DNA of 64,000 nt from Peronospora farinosa (lineage: Eukaryota; Oomycota; Peronosporomycetes; Peronosporales; Peronosporaceae). The notes below the pieces were generated by a model. The model made no database searches, was not told where the DNA came from, and saw only the letters and a list, made by a program, of their open reading frames with translations. Position numbers and translations under genes: made by a program. How positions within the stretch are numbered: position 1 is the first letter of the stretch; every line of letters begins with the position of its first letter. Positions 1-9,200 of this stretch are shown piece after piece. Location of the stretch: positions 124,001-188,000 of the forward strand of contig CANTFK010000666.1 of the NCBI GenBank assembly GCA_947646735.1, read 5' to 3'.

Positions 1-806
1 ATCCAGAGTTTCAGAACAGCTTGTTTCAACATGCAGCTGAAATTCGTAGCACGAATAATCTCTGCTATTCATTGAATCTGTCTCATCCTTCTTTTAAATA
101 AATGGCAAATACGGAATAGCGGTGTCAAAATCACTCTTAGCTGCTACAACTTCAGATATCTCCAGAAGCCAGCGTGCCAGCTCTGGGAGCACATGTCGAT
201 TGTTGCTCTCATTTGTTTCTAATGACTGACATTGCTCAACGTGATGGATAACAGAGGGTATCACTTCGCTTTGAACCCAGCTCGCATAGTTCGCAACTGG
301 CAGCGATACGGGAGGAGCTGCAGAAGCTCACCAATTTGTCAGAGTACATCACCGTCCAAATAACGACCCCATAATATTTTGACAGCCCTCATTGAGCCCA
401 ACTTGATATGCCGTTCCAGCATGTGACGCACAGGCATCGTTCGACATAGGTGCCACTCTCTGCAAAGCGTATCTACGCCCCCTTCTGCTTTAGACGTAGC
501 TGAGCTACGAAGCAGCTGAAGTGTCGTCCATTTGTAGGACAACTAGCTAATCTTATCGTACCATCCCATTATTATTATCTGAATAGAAATAAATGACCTC
601 AGCGACAAAGTCGTAAGTATTTGGATACAGCAAGAATTTCCAACCCGACAATGTCCGCCTGTACCTCGTTCCGAGAGGTTAATCTTGACCTTCTCCACCT
701 CCTCTTTCTGCAATTTCACCCTGTCTGCATCTCCTACTTGTTTACAAATCACATTATGCTGCTTGTACAACACCTCCAGCAAGTGATTCACCAATCCGTA
801 CGCCAT
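1..806 (-). CDS. Unrecognised multi-exon gene, 5' part; runs off left edge
   Basis: Minus-strand gene pieced together by eye. Exon 1 begins at an ATG at 806 and is rich in Lys/Glu in a helical pattern (KLQKEEVEKVKINLSER). A second coding block lies at about 542-370. A third runs from 317 to 113, after a CTGCAG acceptor. A 51-base intron (112-62, GTATTT...GCAG) then joins it in frame to a last block (61-1) that stays open to the edge. The second and third blocks read like a helical-repeat protein: the words KILWG and ASWVQSEVIP, then a spaced ARWLLEI. From memory this spacing resembles the kinetochore protein Rod/KNTC1, but that is a weak guess. The exon 1-exon 2 junction is not settled because phases fit only with alternative donors. 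The ATG is 251 bases from that of the divergent RPC11 gene, so the two probably share a promoter region. Confidence 0.45.
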
Positions 807-1057
807 TGCCGCTACGAACGATAATCATCACATTGTCACAACGAATGTATCCATCACAAGAGCCTTCAACTAAAGTTTTAAGTTCCTTCAACACACTAAA
901 TCTTCAGCATAGAGATCACCATCTCCTCTGGTTGACACTTTCTTGTACCTGAAAACATATTTGATAGTGGAAAGTGTAGCTTTGTGATTGGCTGAAAAGT
1001 TGACATTGTGTCAAAAATCACTGACGTTTTTGACGTCTCCAGTCATTTTCATTTGCA
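807..1057. promoter_or_regulatory. Divergent promoter between the left gene and RPC11
   Basis: This 251-base gap separates two divergent start codons. On the plus strand, TCATTTT at 1043-1049 fits the oomycete initiator consensus (TCAYTYY) and lies about 10 bases before the RPC11 ATG. Two TGACGT-type words lie just upstream at about 1022-1037; the second (TGACGTC) resembles a bZIP/CRE half-site. Motif matches only. Confidence 0.35.
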
Positions 1058-1545
1058 ATGCATTTCTGTCCATGTTGTGGCAATATTTTGCTTGTTGAGC
1101 CTGATGTGTGTGTCTATTTCATTCATTTTTATCTCTCAATGTTTCTTGTTATCCCCGTATCTCATTCTGTTTTATCTGTCTCTTGTTTCTAGTCCGATGG
1201 GATGCGCTTCTTCTGCCAGACGTGTCCTTATTTGTTTCAAATCAATGATAAAGTTGAGAAAAAAGTGCCACTACAACGCAAACAAGTGGACGATGTGCTG
1301 GGAGGGGATGAAGCGTGGGAAAATGTTGATCAGACCGAGAGTACGTGGAATATGAGACGTCATGTTGCATGGATGTGGAGACTGACAATTCAAGTGTGGG
1401 TGTTTCTGTGTGGTTTTGCACAGCTCGTTGTCCCCATTGCGAGTTCAATAAAGCTTACTTCATGCAGATCCAGATTCGATCAGCAGATGAGCCCTCTACG
1501 ACATTCTACAAGTGTGTACAGTGTAAGAAACAGTGGAATGACTAA
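1058..1545 (+). CDS. RPC11: DNA-directed RNA polymerase III subunit RPC11 (TFIIS-like zinc-ribbon subunit)
   Basis: Three exons, joined by eye: 1058-1105, 1193-1340 and 1424-1545. The introns are 87 and 83 bases, start with GT and end in TTTCTAG and TTGCACAG; phases fit and give 105 residues, against about 108 in the human protein. RPC11 is the Pol III subunit for 3'-end RNA cleavage, termination and reinitiation in the nucleus. The N-terminal zinc ribbon is visible as FCPCCGN and, after intron 1, FCQTCPY. Then comes the family core VDDVLGGDEAWENVD. The C-terminal ribbon has RCPHC and CVQC flanking the catalytic-hairpin signature RSADEPSTTFYKC. The acidic pair D-E of that hairpin is intact. 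It ends 32 bases from the stop of the convergent RecQ gene, so the 3' untranslated regions must overlap or be very short. Confidence 0.94.
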
Positions 1546-1577
1546 GTGAGACTCAATCAACTTGTTGAGTTTATCAC

Positions 1578-3227
1578 TTACCTGCTTAGCGTTTTTAAGC
1601 CACCAGTGCGTTGCGTGCGTTGGCAATTGTCGCACGTTTGCTTGCATTCCGAGCGCTGAAACGTTTGACCAAAGTATGAGATAAGCAGTTGACGGCGACA
1701 GGTCGCATCGTCCTCACAGTACTCGGCCATGGTTCGGAGCTTTTCCATATGCACGGCACGCGTTTTTCTCGTCATGCCTTTCTGAGGCATGAAGAGGATG
1801 CTGCGCAATTTGGATACGTCGCGCGGACTGTAAAACATGATACAGTGCGACGGCTTGCCGTCACGCCCGGCGCGACCAGCTTCTTGGTAGTAGCCTTCGA
1901 TGGACTTAGCTACCGAGAAGTGGATCACGTACCGCACGTCGGGCTTGTTAATGCCCATACCGTAAGCAATTGTAGCACACACGATGCTGAGCTGTCCATT
2001 TTGCCACGCTTCTTGCACCATGTGTCGATCCGTTGCAGACTGACCGGCGTGGTAGAAGTCAGCGCTCAGTCCGCGATCGAACAGGTAATTGGCCACATCT
2101 TCACTATCCTGCTTTGTCATGCAGTACACGATACCTACGGCGTCTTGCGAATACGTCGTTGAAATGAACTGGTAGAGTGCCTCCATGGCTGTCTTGTCGC
2201 TACCACGAGGTTTCTCGCGCACCTCAAACGTAAGATTTTGTCGGTTAAAGCTCATGGAAAACACCAGCCCTTTCGAGATACGCAGTGACCGCTGTACATC
2301 TTTAATCACCTTGGGTGGCGCTGTTGCTGTCAACGCCATAAGCGGCACGTCCGGAAAAGTTTTCTTTAGTAGTCCCAATTGACTGTACTCCGGTCGAAAG
2401 TCGTGTCCCCACTGACTGACACAATGAGCTTCATCAATAACAAACCTCGCGAGTGCCTTATTGCGATGCAAGGTCTGTAATAAGTTCATCATCTCTTCCG
2501 ACTTGACAATCTTTTCCGGTGTTAAATACAGCAACTTGACACTAGGTATCGGTCGTCTCAGCTCTGCTACAATGGACCTCTTCAATGTCAAGGCTGTATG
2601 ACTTGTCAAAAATGCAGCAGGAATGCCACATTTTGGATTTTGCACCAAAGCTGTCACTTGGTCTTGAATAAGTGACAACAATGGGGACACTACAATCGTC
2701 ACCCCCTTAGAAAGCACGGCTGGTAACTGATAACACAGGCTTTTTCCACCTCCAGTAGGCATCAATACAAAACAATCTTGACCTCGCATTGTCGTCTCGA
2801 CCACTTGGCGCTGGTTTTTCCTAAACTTTTCATTACCAAACACGTTTTTATTGGCACTTGTCACAAGATCCTGTGGATTTTTAGCTGCTGGACCTAAAAA
2901 ATAAGTTCCTGATGTCTCAATTGCTCGCTTTTTAGCCTTTAAAGGTTCAGATACTACCGTTACACGTCGGCGACTCTGTCGGATCAAATCCAGTGCTGTT
3001 TGTGACGCTATGTTGTTGCTATTGTCGTCATCGGAATCCTCATAGAATGAACGTCTCCTCTTTACGTTTACAGGCACCTCATCCAGCGTCAAGTCAATGG
3101 CTTTTGCTGATGATGTTGCTACCTTTTGATCTTTAGGATGAACTGGGGACATTCGAGCTTTAAAGTGCGTGTCAATGGCTACGACGGACGCGACTTGACT
3201 CTCGCTAGTGTGATATTTGACGGTCAT
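1578..3227 (-). CDS. RecQ-family ATP-dependent 3'-5' DNA helicase (short form, no HRDC)
   Basis: A single uninterrupted 549-residue frame. Residues 1-130 are a poorly conserved N-terminus with a basic cluster (VKRRRS near 55) next to an acidic stretch, plausibly a nuclear signal. The helicase core follows: Q-motif region FRKNQRQVV (135-143), Walker A PTGGGKS (157-163), DEAH (265-268) followed by the RecQ-specific [11 protein letters not shown], motif III ALTATA (298-303), and motif [12 protein letters not shown] (448-457). The RecQ zinc module is at about 504-535, with C510, C528, C532 and C535 in the arrangement CRRQLL...YFG...CDNC. The protein ends right after it: no winged-helix of normal length and no HRDC domain. 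Such enzymes unwind DNA during recombination and fork repair. The start is the first ATG. A copia LTR lies about 155 bases upstream. Confidence 0.94.
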   Translation of the reverse strand: MTVKYHTSESQVASVVAIDTHFKARMSPVHPKDQKVATSSAKAIDLTLDEVPVNVKRRRSFYEDSDDDNSNNIASQTALDLIRQSRRRVTVVSEPLKAKKRAIETSGTYFLGPAAKNPQDLVTSANKNVFGNEKFRKNQRQVVETTMRGQDCFVLMPTGGGKSLCYQLPAVLSKGVTIVVSPLLSLIQDQVTALVQNPKCGIPAAFLTSHTALTLKRSIVAELRRPIPSVKLLYLTPEKIVKSEEMMNLLQTLHRNKALARFVIDEAHCVSQWGHDFRPEYSQLGLLKKTFPDVPLMALTATAPPKVIKDVQRSLRISKGLVFSMSFNRQNLTFEVREKPRGSDKTAMEALYQFISTTYSQDAVGIVYCMTKQDSEDVANYLFDRGLSADFYHAGQSATDRHMVQEAWQNGQLSIVCATIAYGMGINKPDVRYVIHFSVAKSIEGYYQEAGRAGRDGKPSHCIMFYSPRDVSKLRSILFMPQKGMTRKTRAVHMEKLRTMAEYCEDDATCRRQLLISYFGQTFQRSECKQTCDNCQRTQRTGGLKTLSR

Positions 3228-3382
3228 TTTTCAAGTTGCAATCACAGAATTTGTATGTCAAAAACACGAATTGATAACCCTCTTTATCCTGTTTACCATG
3301 TATCAAAAGTTGAAGTCAAGACAATTTTGACAATGGGACTAAGTGTAATTTATTAACCAATCGAAAGAGGAGAAAACTAGAT
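3228..3382 (-). promoter_or_regulatory. Remaining RecQ upstream region, bounded by a copia LTR
   Basis: Only 155 bases separate the RecQ start codon from the first transposon sequence. No TATA box or clear initiator stands out. The native promoter, if longer, has been interrupted or displaced by copia-A. Confidence 0.3.
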
Positions 3383-3628
3383 TGTAATTGGTCCAAAATG
3401 TAAGGCATCAAGTACTGCTGCCTGTTCTGCAGCTTCAATGCTTTTCTTTGCTGCATTATGCGGCGTTTGTGAAATAGCCGAGCTTGATAATGAGAAACTA
3501 AATGAGAAACTTAATGTATCAAAGCTTACGATCTTAGCTATCTCTTGTGTCCGATACCATCGATTGTTTCCTAATGGGTCCCTAAGAGTTGCTCCGCCTT
3601 CTCCGAAGATCGCAACGATTTGACAACA
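3383..3628 (-). repeat. Probable 3' LTR of copia-A
   Basis: On the minus strand this 246-base segment begins TGTTGTC and ends ATTACA (TG...CA). It follows directly after the end of the copia RNase H reading (ADVLTK region). Its length is almost the same as the 247-base LTR of copia-C. The partner LTR is lost, so the boundaries are inferred from position and termini only. Confidence 0.4.
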
Positions 3629-4151
3629 TCTGCGTCCTTTTGGCATTCCTTCCCGAGATGTCTTCACACCTGCGAGATCAGCTTTCGTAGCTTCATCAAT
3701 CTCGGCGCGATGATTGTCTTGGTGAGAACGTCAGCTCGCATAAACACGCTACTCGCAATACACCACCTTGATCACTTCCTTTTTGCTGTAGTTTTTGATA
3801 ATCTGATTCGTACAGTGATGTGCTTCGCTCGTCCTGCGCTATCTCCATCTCATATTTGCTTGGTTGCAGCTGTGTTATCGACGTGCATCAGCATTGGCTT
3901 AGTCAAGCTTACGCCAATTTCGCCAAGCAGTGCATTTAGTCGTATCCGGTCGCTCGTCATCAGTGATGCTGCCACAAACTCGGCCTCTCTCTTGAATAAT
4001 GCCACGCTTACCTGTTTTCGACACATCCATACTATTTAAGCATATCACACCTCCACTAAATAATGTACGATCTGCGCGATCTGCTGCGTAAATCCGCGTC
4101 ACTGTAGCATTCAAAATTAACTGCCTATCCTTCGTGTCCAGACACCCCCTT
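3629..4151 (-). pseudogene. copia-A pol remnant: RNase H end
   Basis: Decayed minus-strand Ty1/copia RNase H. Readable words in shifting frames include AADRADR, SGGVICLNSMDVS, REAEFVAAS and ADVLTKTI, in the right order for the C-terminus of a copia polyprotein. There are several stops and frameshifts. At its right end it is cut by the solo LTR; the same coding order resumes at 4756. Confidence 0.7.
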
Positions 4152-4750
4152 TGTAGACGGGCACGTCTACGAAGTTGCCTCGTGCTACTAGCACACACCT
4201 TCAGCATAAGCGAGGAAGCGGTTAGACCGTCTTACCTTCGCGTGCAAGGGTGGTTGTGAGGTTGCTCGAATGTTAAGCATTCGTTCCACCAGTTGCCTCT
4301 CGCATAAGCGAGAGTGCAACGAACTTCTTAACAAGAAGTCACCGACGTCACGCAGAAGCTTTTTAGAGCTTCTCGTGCGCGGTGCTTTCGATTTAGCAAA
4401 TTCAAGACTGAGCTATTTTTAATTTATTATAATTAAATATATACTTAACTACTGATTGGCTATATATGTATATAGATCGGATACGCGACTCTTTAGAAGC
4501 GTATCCTGTCGCATGAACTTAAATCTAGATTTAAGCTTGCGAATGACGTCCTTCTGAGACGTCGTGATGCCTCGCTTCAACTAGCGTCATCCCTTCCCAT
4601 GTGAATCCATAAATGGATATCACATTCACGAGGGTGGATCACGTTTGTGTATCGCACCCAAGTGACAGCTCAAAAGTAATCATGGATACTTTAAGACCAA
4701 ACATTAAGTATATTACTCAATGTTTACGTGTAACTAGATGCCCTGTTACA
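4152..4750 (-). repeat. Solo LTR of the gypsy-E family, with target duplication
   Basis: A 599-base LTR beginning TGTAGACGGG and ending CCCTGTTACA, flanked by the perfect 5-base direct repeat CCCTT (4147-4151 and 4751-4755). Large parts match the LTRs of gypsy-E (26890-27317 and 40884-41432), including the block around GATACGCG and the block near the right end with ATGGATATCACATTCACGAG. No internal sequence remains, which is the usual result of LTR-LTR recombination. It contains a series of short inverted repeats, among them the palindrome CTTAAATCTAGATTTAAG (4518-4535) and a stem CTCTCGC/GCGAGAG near 4298-4315. Orientation is assigned from gypsy-E. Confidence 0.85.
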
Positions 4751-4755
4751 CCCTT

Positions 4756-5575
4756 AGTTTAAGCTTCACATCGACAGTTCCATTTAAATAACTAGCAAAT
4801 CGTTTCTCTCATCGCCATTCTCTGTCTCGCGGTGCATGCGCTCGCTAGCTGGCCCGGTGCACGGAAATGCAAAGTCTGGTCTTGTGCATCGAGACAGACG
4901 CAGCAGGCTCCCAACCAATGACAGGAGCTTGCTCATGGTTAGACTTATGCGTGAACTTTCACTTTCACTCGGTAGCAAATCGTCCTCGTCTTTGACGTCC
5001 TGAATTTTACCAATTGGGGTGCGTGCAGGGTTGGCTTGCTCCAAGCATGATCCAGCGAGCACCTCGCGAATATATTGAGCTTGATCCAGTTTATTCCCTG
5101 TTTTCTGCAAACATGTAACACCAATGCAAAGAAACTCAAGTCAATTTCTCACGGTCCTTTACCTCGAGTGCATCCATGTCCTTAAATCAATGATTCACGT
5201 CGCGTATTTTTTGCTCGTCACCAATAGATTATCCACGGAAACACCAACCAACGTAGTCGGGGACTCGTTACCTTTCGCGTATATATAACTGTCCGTGTAG
5301 CACTGTATGAAGTCAAACTTAGTAAGCGTAGCATGCAGATGCTGTACTCACACCCGTTCAGTCTGCTTGAGCCCATACATAGTCTCAGCGCCACCTTACT
5401 CTTGTCAACAGAACCCAGAATCTTCATATCGTCCTTGTCGAATTCCATGCCCTGTGGTAGGTATAAGCGATCTCGAGATTTTCTTCTTGTCTACTTTTGA
5501 TTGAAGCATTTAAACATCACCATCTTGAGAAGTTACACCCCATACTCCAGCTGACGCCAGCACTACCTTTGCCAT
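4756..5575 (-). pseudogene. copia-A pol remnant: reverse transcriptase
   Basis: Minus-strand copia reverse transcriptase, broken by frameshifts. Readable in order: WGVTSQDGDV next to the gypsy-B junction, MEFDKDDMKIL, a LYGLKQ-like block, a VYVDDLL-like block around 5215-5240, then REVL, EQANPARTPIGKIQD and LLSLVGSLL...SRCTRPDFAF. The minus-strand order (RT palm, then connection, then RNase H across the solo LTR) shows one original element. Its upstream continuation is at 26018-26890, beyond gypsy-B. Confidence 0.75.
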
Positions 5576-5879
5576 TGTAACGGTGTGTATCGTTACACAA
5601 CTATCCATAATTAAATTCATGTTACATAAGGAGTTATATGCTACACCCGAGTTAGCAGGTTTAGCCGTTCGTATCTCTATTTGCAGGTTAGTGAGAATCA
5701 GTCTAATTATCAGCCAATAGGAGAAGAGATGTGTAAATGAGTGTTCCTAAAGACCACTCGTACTTAGCATAAAACCAAATCTATATAAATCAGAGTTGAA
5801 ATTAATCTTAAGAGCGCTACTTATTGCGCGCTCCCTTGCGCCTCTATAGTCTGTGTAAGTAACAAAGATCTAGCCCCTT
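5576..5879 (+). repeat. gypsy-B 5' LTR, interrupted near its end
   Basis: Begins TGTAACGG. It aligns along its length with the segment 25681-26017. The copia-C array is inserted within the last bases: the LTR end TTTTACA and the following primer site are found only after the array (21096-21122). Confidence 0.7.
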
Positions 5880-6126
5880 TGTTGGAAATTAATGTTGAAG
5901 ATCGTGAGTTCGATTAGCGCCAGCCGTCAATCTGGTCAGAGATAGTCAGTGCAAGATGGTAGTAGACAAGTTGGACAGCAACCATCTGTCGTTGAGACGG
6001 TTGGAGCACATACTGTTAGGAGAACGAGTAGCTAGGAGGCAGACAGAAGAGAGAACTAATAAGAAGCAATACAGAATCTTATTGTTCACCTACCGATTCC
6101 TTCTCGCAACACGCATCTTGCCTATA
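5880..6126 (+). repeat. copia-C LTR1 (247 bp)
   Basis: Starts TGTTGGAA and ends CCTATA, directly followed by the primer site. Its left half carries private variants: AATTAATG where the others have AGTTGATG, and GTCAATCTGG where the others have GTCAGTCTGG. Its right half is identical to LTR2 and LTR3. Confidence 0.95.
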
Positions 6127-6138
6127 GGTTATGAGCCC
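6127..6138 (+). other. copia-C primer-binding site, unit 1 (half-tRNA type)
   Basis: GGTTATGAGCCC follows the LTR with no gap. It is complementary to GGGCTCATAACC, the anticodon stem-loop sequence known from initiator tRNA-Met (yeast form). Drosophila copia uses the same internal region of this tRNA. The first in-frame gag ATG (6131) lies inside the site. Confidence 0.7.
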
Positions 6139-7330
6139 AATGGCCGAAGCCACCGAACCGACTACGAAGACACCAGAAATTGTCCCGCGAGCCCCACCTG
6201 GACGCGGCTCGCCAATGCGTGCGCCCACCGCACCCGCAGTCGTCAACGATGGACCCGCTCGCGAGAGCGGGCAGCGAGACGAAAAGATCCTCGCCGCGCT
6301 CACCGATTGACTGATGAGCCTCGAGACGTCGCAGAGAGTGCGAGACGAGGAGGAGCGGATGCTCGGGGCCGTGGAGAGCGGCCTATTCGCCTTTAAAATC
6401 GGCGCCAACACGCGCGGTCGTCCGATGACGATTGACGCGATTGGAGACGCGGAGGAGAAGGCACCGTCGCCGCGCAAATACCATTGCGCGACCGATCTGA
6501 GCGTGTCGAGATTCGCATTGCTCGAGCCACCCCACGCGCGCGCAGTATCGCAGCAGCTCGCACCAGCGTATGCGCCACCTCCACGAGCGCATGCAGACTC
6601 ACCGACGCCGCAACAAGCCGCTCCGCCGCAAGCTTATGTTCTCCCGGGCCTCAACGGATATGGGATGTCTTCGGCAAGCCAGCGTAAGTTGAACATTACG
6701 CAAGTTCGATGGTACAGATCTGTACCGCGGAATCGGAAGCGATATTTTCGACTGGGGGTGCACGTTTCTGCGCGCGGTGAGCCTCGCGGAAGCGTAGTGT
6801 GGTTTCGGATGGATCAGAGACGTCAAGGTTGACCTTCTTGGGCACTTTCTTGCCGGCACGGCTGAGAGGTACTATCACAAGCAGGTCGACACCTGGTGAA
6901 TGCAGACATCCACGCTGAATAACATGATAGAGCGGCTTTTGCGCAAGTTCAAGACGTCAATAACTGCAAGCCAGGCGATGAAGCTGTTGATGGCCAAGAA
7001 GGACGCACTACGCATCTGGCCGAGCACTTCATGTAAATGGTCGCCGTGAGCGAGGCGCGTGGTGGTGCCGACTCGCTTGTTCTTAATAAAATCGTCCACC
7101 ACGCTTCTCCGGAGCTGATGAACGTGATGCTTTCCAAGTAAGAACCCACACGAGTCGACTACCTACGCCACGCCGAGGAGCTGGCGCACTTCGCGCAGTC
7201 CATTGAGCATGGCAGCAGCGCAGTGGGCCGTGAGTTCGTCTCCGCGCACATGGAAGGCAAAACCAAGAGCGCGATCACGTGCTACCGATGCGGGCGATCG
7301 GGGCACATCTCGGCTGACTGTCGCGCGCGT
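6131..7330 (+). pseudogene. copia-C unit 1 gag (dead)
   Basis: Gag begins MSPMAEATEP inside the primer site and is proline-rich. Core words typical of copia Gag follow: [44 protein letters not shown] and VDYLRHAEELAHF, then a CCHC zinc knuckle CYRCGRSGHISADC (about 7280-7321). Lesions: TGA at 6308, a frameshift near 6700, TAG at 6795, TGA at 6897, a frameshift near 7005, TAA at 7034 and TAA at 7139. Gag would normally form the particle and bind the element RNA. No functional product is possible from this copy. Confidence 0.85.
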
Positions 7331-7364
7331 GTAGTGTACGACGACAAAGGGTGGAGGCGCCAGC

Positions 7365-7916
7365 ATGATCCTCGCGCTGACCGAGAAGCGTATTGAGCCC
7401 ACGAAGAAGCGAAACAGGAAGAAGAAGGGCTCGCGCGGCAAGGACACAACAGCGAGCAATTCAAAAGACGGAGGGCAAACCATCGACGACTCATGCGGCT
7501 TCGTGCTTGCATTGAGAGACGGAGCACGAGCCACGGATGGCACGCGTGGCTTCGTGCTTGCGACGACCGATGCCACGGACGCCGACCGAGGAGACTGGAT
7601 CCTCGACAGTGGCGCGATCCGGCATCTCGTCAACGACGAGTCGCTTCTGCTCAACTCGACGGCTTGCAGCCACGAGATCGCGATGGCAGACGGCGAGTTA
7701 CTGCACCTGACGCAGGTCGGCAGCGTGCGCCTTGAGGTTATCGCGCGTGGCGCGAAGGCTTTCGTGACGCTTACAAACGTGTACATGGCGCCGAGACTGG
7801 CAAAGAACATTGCGTCGTACGGCAAGATCGAGAACAAAAGGTTTGCCCTCGTGCACGACGGCGACGAGCGCTCGCTCGCTCGGCGCAGCGATGGTGCGGT
7901 CGCGTTCATGTCGTGA
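7365..7916 (+). pseudogene. copia-C unit 1 protease region
   Basis: An open stretch of 183 codons containing the retropepsin active site in the form WILDSGAIRHLVND, preceded by a Lys/Arg-rich linker and followed by the NVYMAPRLAKNI-like block seen in copia polyproteins. The aspartate of DSGA is present. The frame ends in TGA four bases into the next open stretch, so protease and integrase are now in different frames. Confidence 0.85.
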
Positions 7917-9016
7917 TCGACAGTAACGTGCTGTATGTCGTGACGAAGGCCACGCGTGACAAGGAGGGTGCAGGCGGCGACGCAATTATGGCGGCGCTCG
8001 AAGCGCATGCAATGGAAACCACCGCCGACGAGCTGCAAGAAGCCTCGCTGTTGCATTGGCACCAGCGACGAGTCCACCTCGCATTCGACACGATCGAACG
8101 CATGGCGCGAGACCCGGCATTGGGCATTCGAATGAGCAGCAACAAACGCACGGCGTGCGTGTCGTGCCTCGAGGACAAGCAGACGCGCAACGCACAGTCG
8201 CAACAAGACAGCGGCGCGCACTCGTTCATCGATCGCATCTGCGGCTTCATCTGCTTGGACCTCAAGGATCCCATAACGCCGCAAGATCCCCTCGGCAATC
8301 GTTACCTTGTGAACTTTATTGATCACAAGAGCAACTACTGCCGAGTCTTCCTCGCGCGCACAAAGGACGCTGCGGCGAAGAAGTTCGAGGCATTTCTCGT
8401 TCACTTTGAGAAGCTTTTTAGGTTTAAGATCCACGTGCTCCGCACGGATAAAGGCGGCGAATACGCCAACGTGGACCTGTTCTGCAAGCGCACGGGCGTC
8501 GCGTGCCAAGTCTCGGAGGCGCGCATCCAAGCTCTAAACGGCAAGACGGAACAAATGCACCGCACAGTGCTGAAGTTCACGCGCAGTATGATGTTTTCCT
8601 GCGCGCTGCCACTGACGTTCTGTGGAGACGCGATGCAATACGCCGTGCACATCCTTAATCGGAGCACGCGAGCAAACGCAAAGAGAGCGTCACCACTTGA
8701 GGTGATGACGGGTAAGACGCCGGATCTGCGCGAATCGTCGTCATCGGCTCCCCGTGCGACGTGTAAAGGAGGTTTAGGCAAGAACTCGCTGCTGCAGCGC
8801 TCGAAACGCGCCATCATTGTCGGCGTCAGCGAGGAAACCAAAGGCTTTCCAAGGTGCTGCTACCGCGTGACAACAAAGTGGTCGTCACGCAACACATCAG
8901 AACATCGAGACGCTGACGGAGGCGCAAAACGCACAGCTTCAGCGCGCGATGGACGTCGGCGATCGAGCCGTAGCCCTGGAAGTGCCGGACATACCAGCAG
9001 CAGCAGCGGTAAATGA
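7913..9016 (+). pseudogene. copia-C unit 1 integrase region
   Basis: A 367-codon open stretch. The zinc-binding N-terminus is LLHWHQRRVHLAF...CVSCLEDK. The DDE core is readable: D in FICLDLKDPI, D in VLRTDKGGEY, and E in LNGKTEQMH (the usual following Arg is Gln). The block ILNRSTRANAKRASPLEVMTGKTPD closes the core. A frameshift after about 8750 scrambles the tail; the true continuation (VVVTQHI, then IETLTEAQNAQLQRAM) is in another frame. Confidence 0.85.
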
Positions 9017-9200
9017 TGGTCGAGCAGAAGGGAACAGCGTGACGCGGAAGTAGAGAGGAAAGCAATGGACGCGGTCGGTTCATGGAATACGCGGCGCGTC
9101 GAAACGCGCAGAAGCGACTGCTCTTCAGGAGGAGGCAGCCGCTAGCGGAAATGTCGTGAAAGCTGTTTTTGAACACGATACGCTAAACTACGTACAGGAG

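Noticed and set aside
3126..3356. Plus-strand open frame across the RecQ start
   Set aside because: Antisense to the RecQ N-terminus and promoter; no protein-like pattern.
7163..8530. A 455-codon minus-strand open frame, repeated at 12147 and 17146, as a gene
   Set aside because: It lies exactly antisense to the copia protease/integrase coding region, has Ala/Arg/Ser-rich low-information sequence and no motif. It is a by-product of the GC-rich sense codons.
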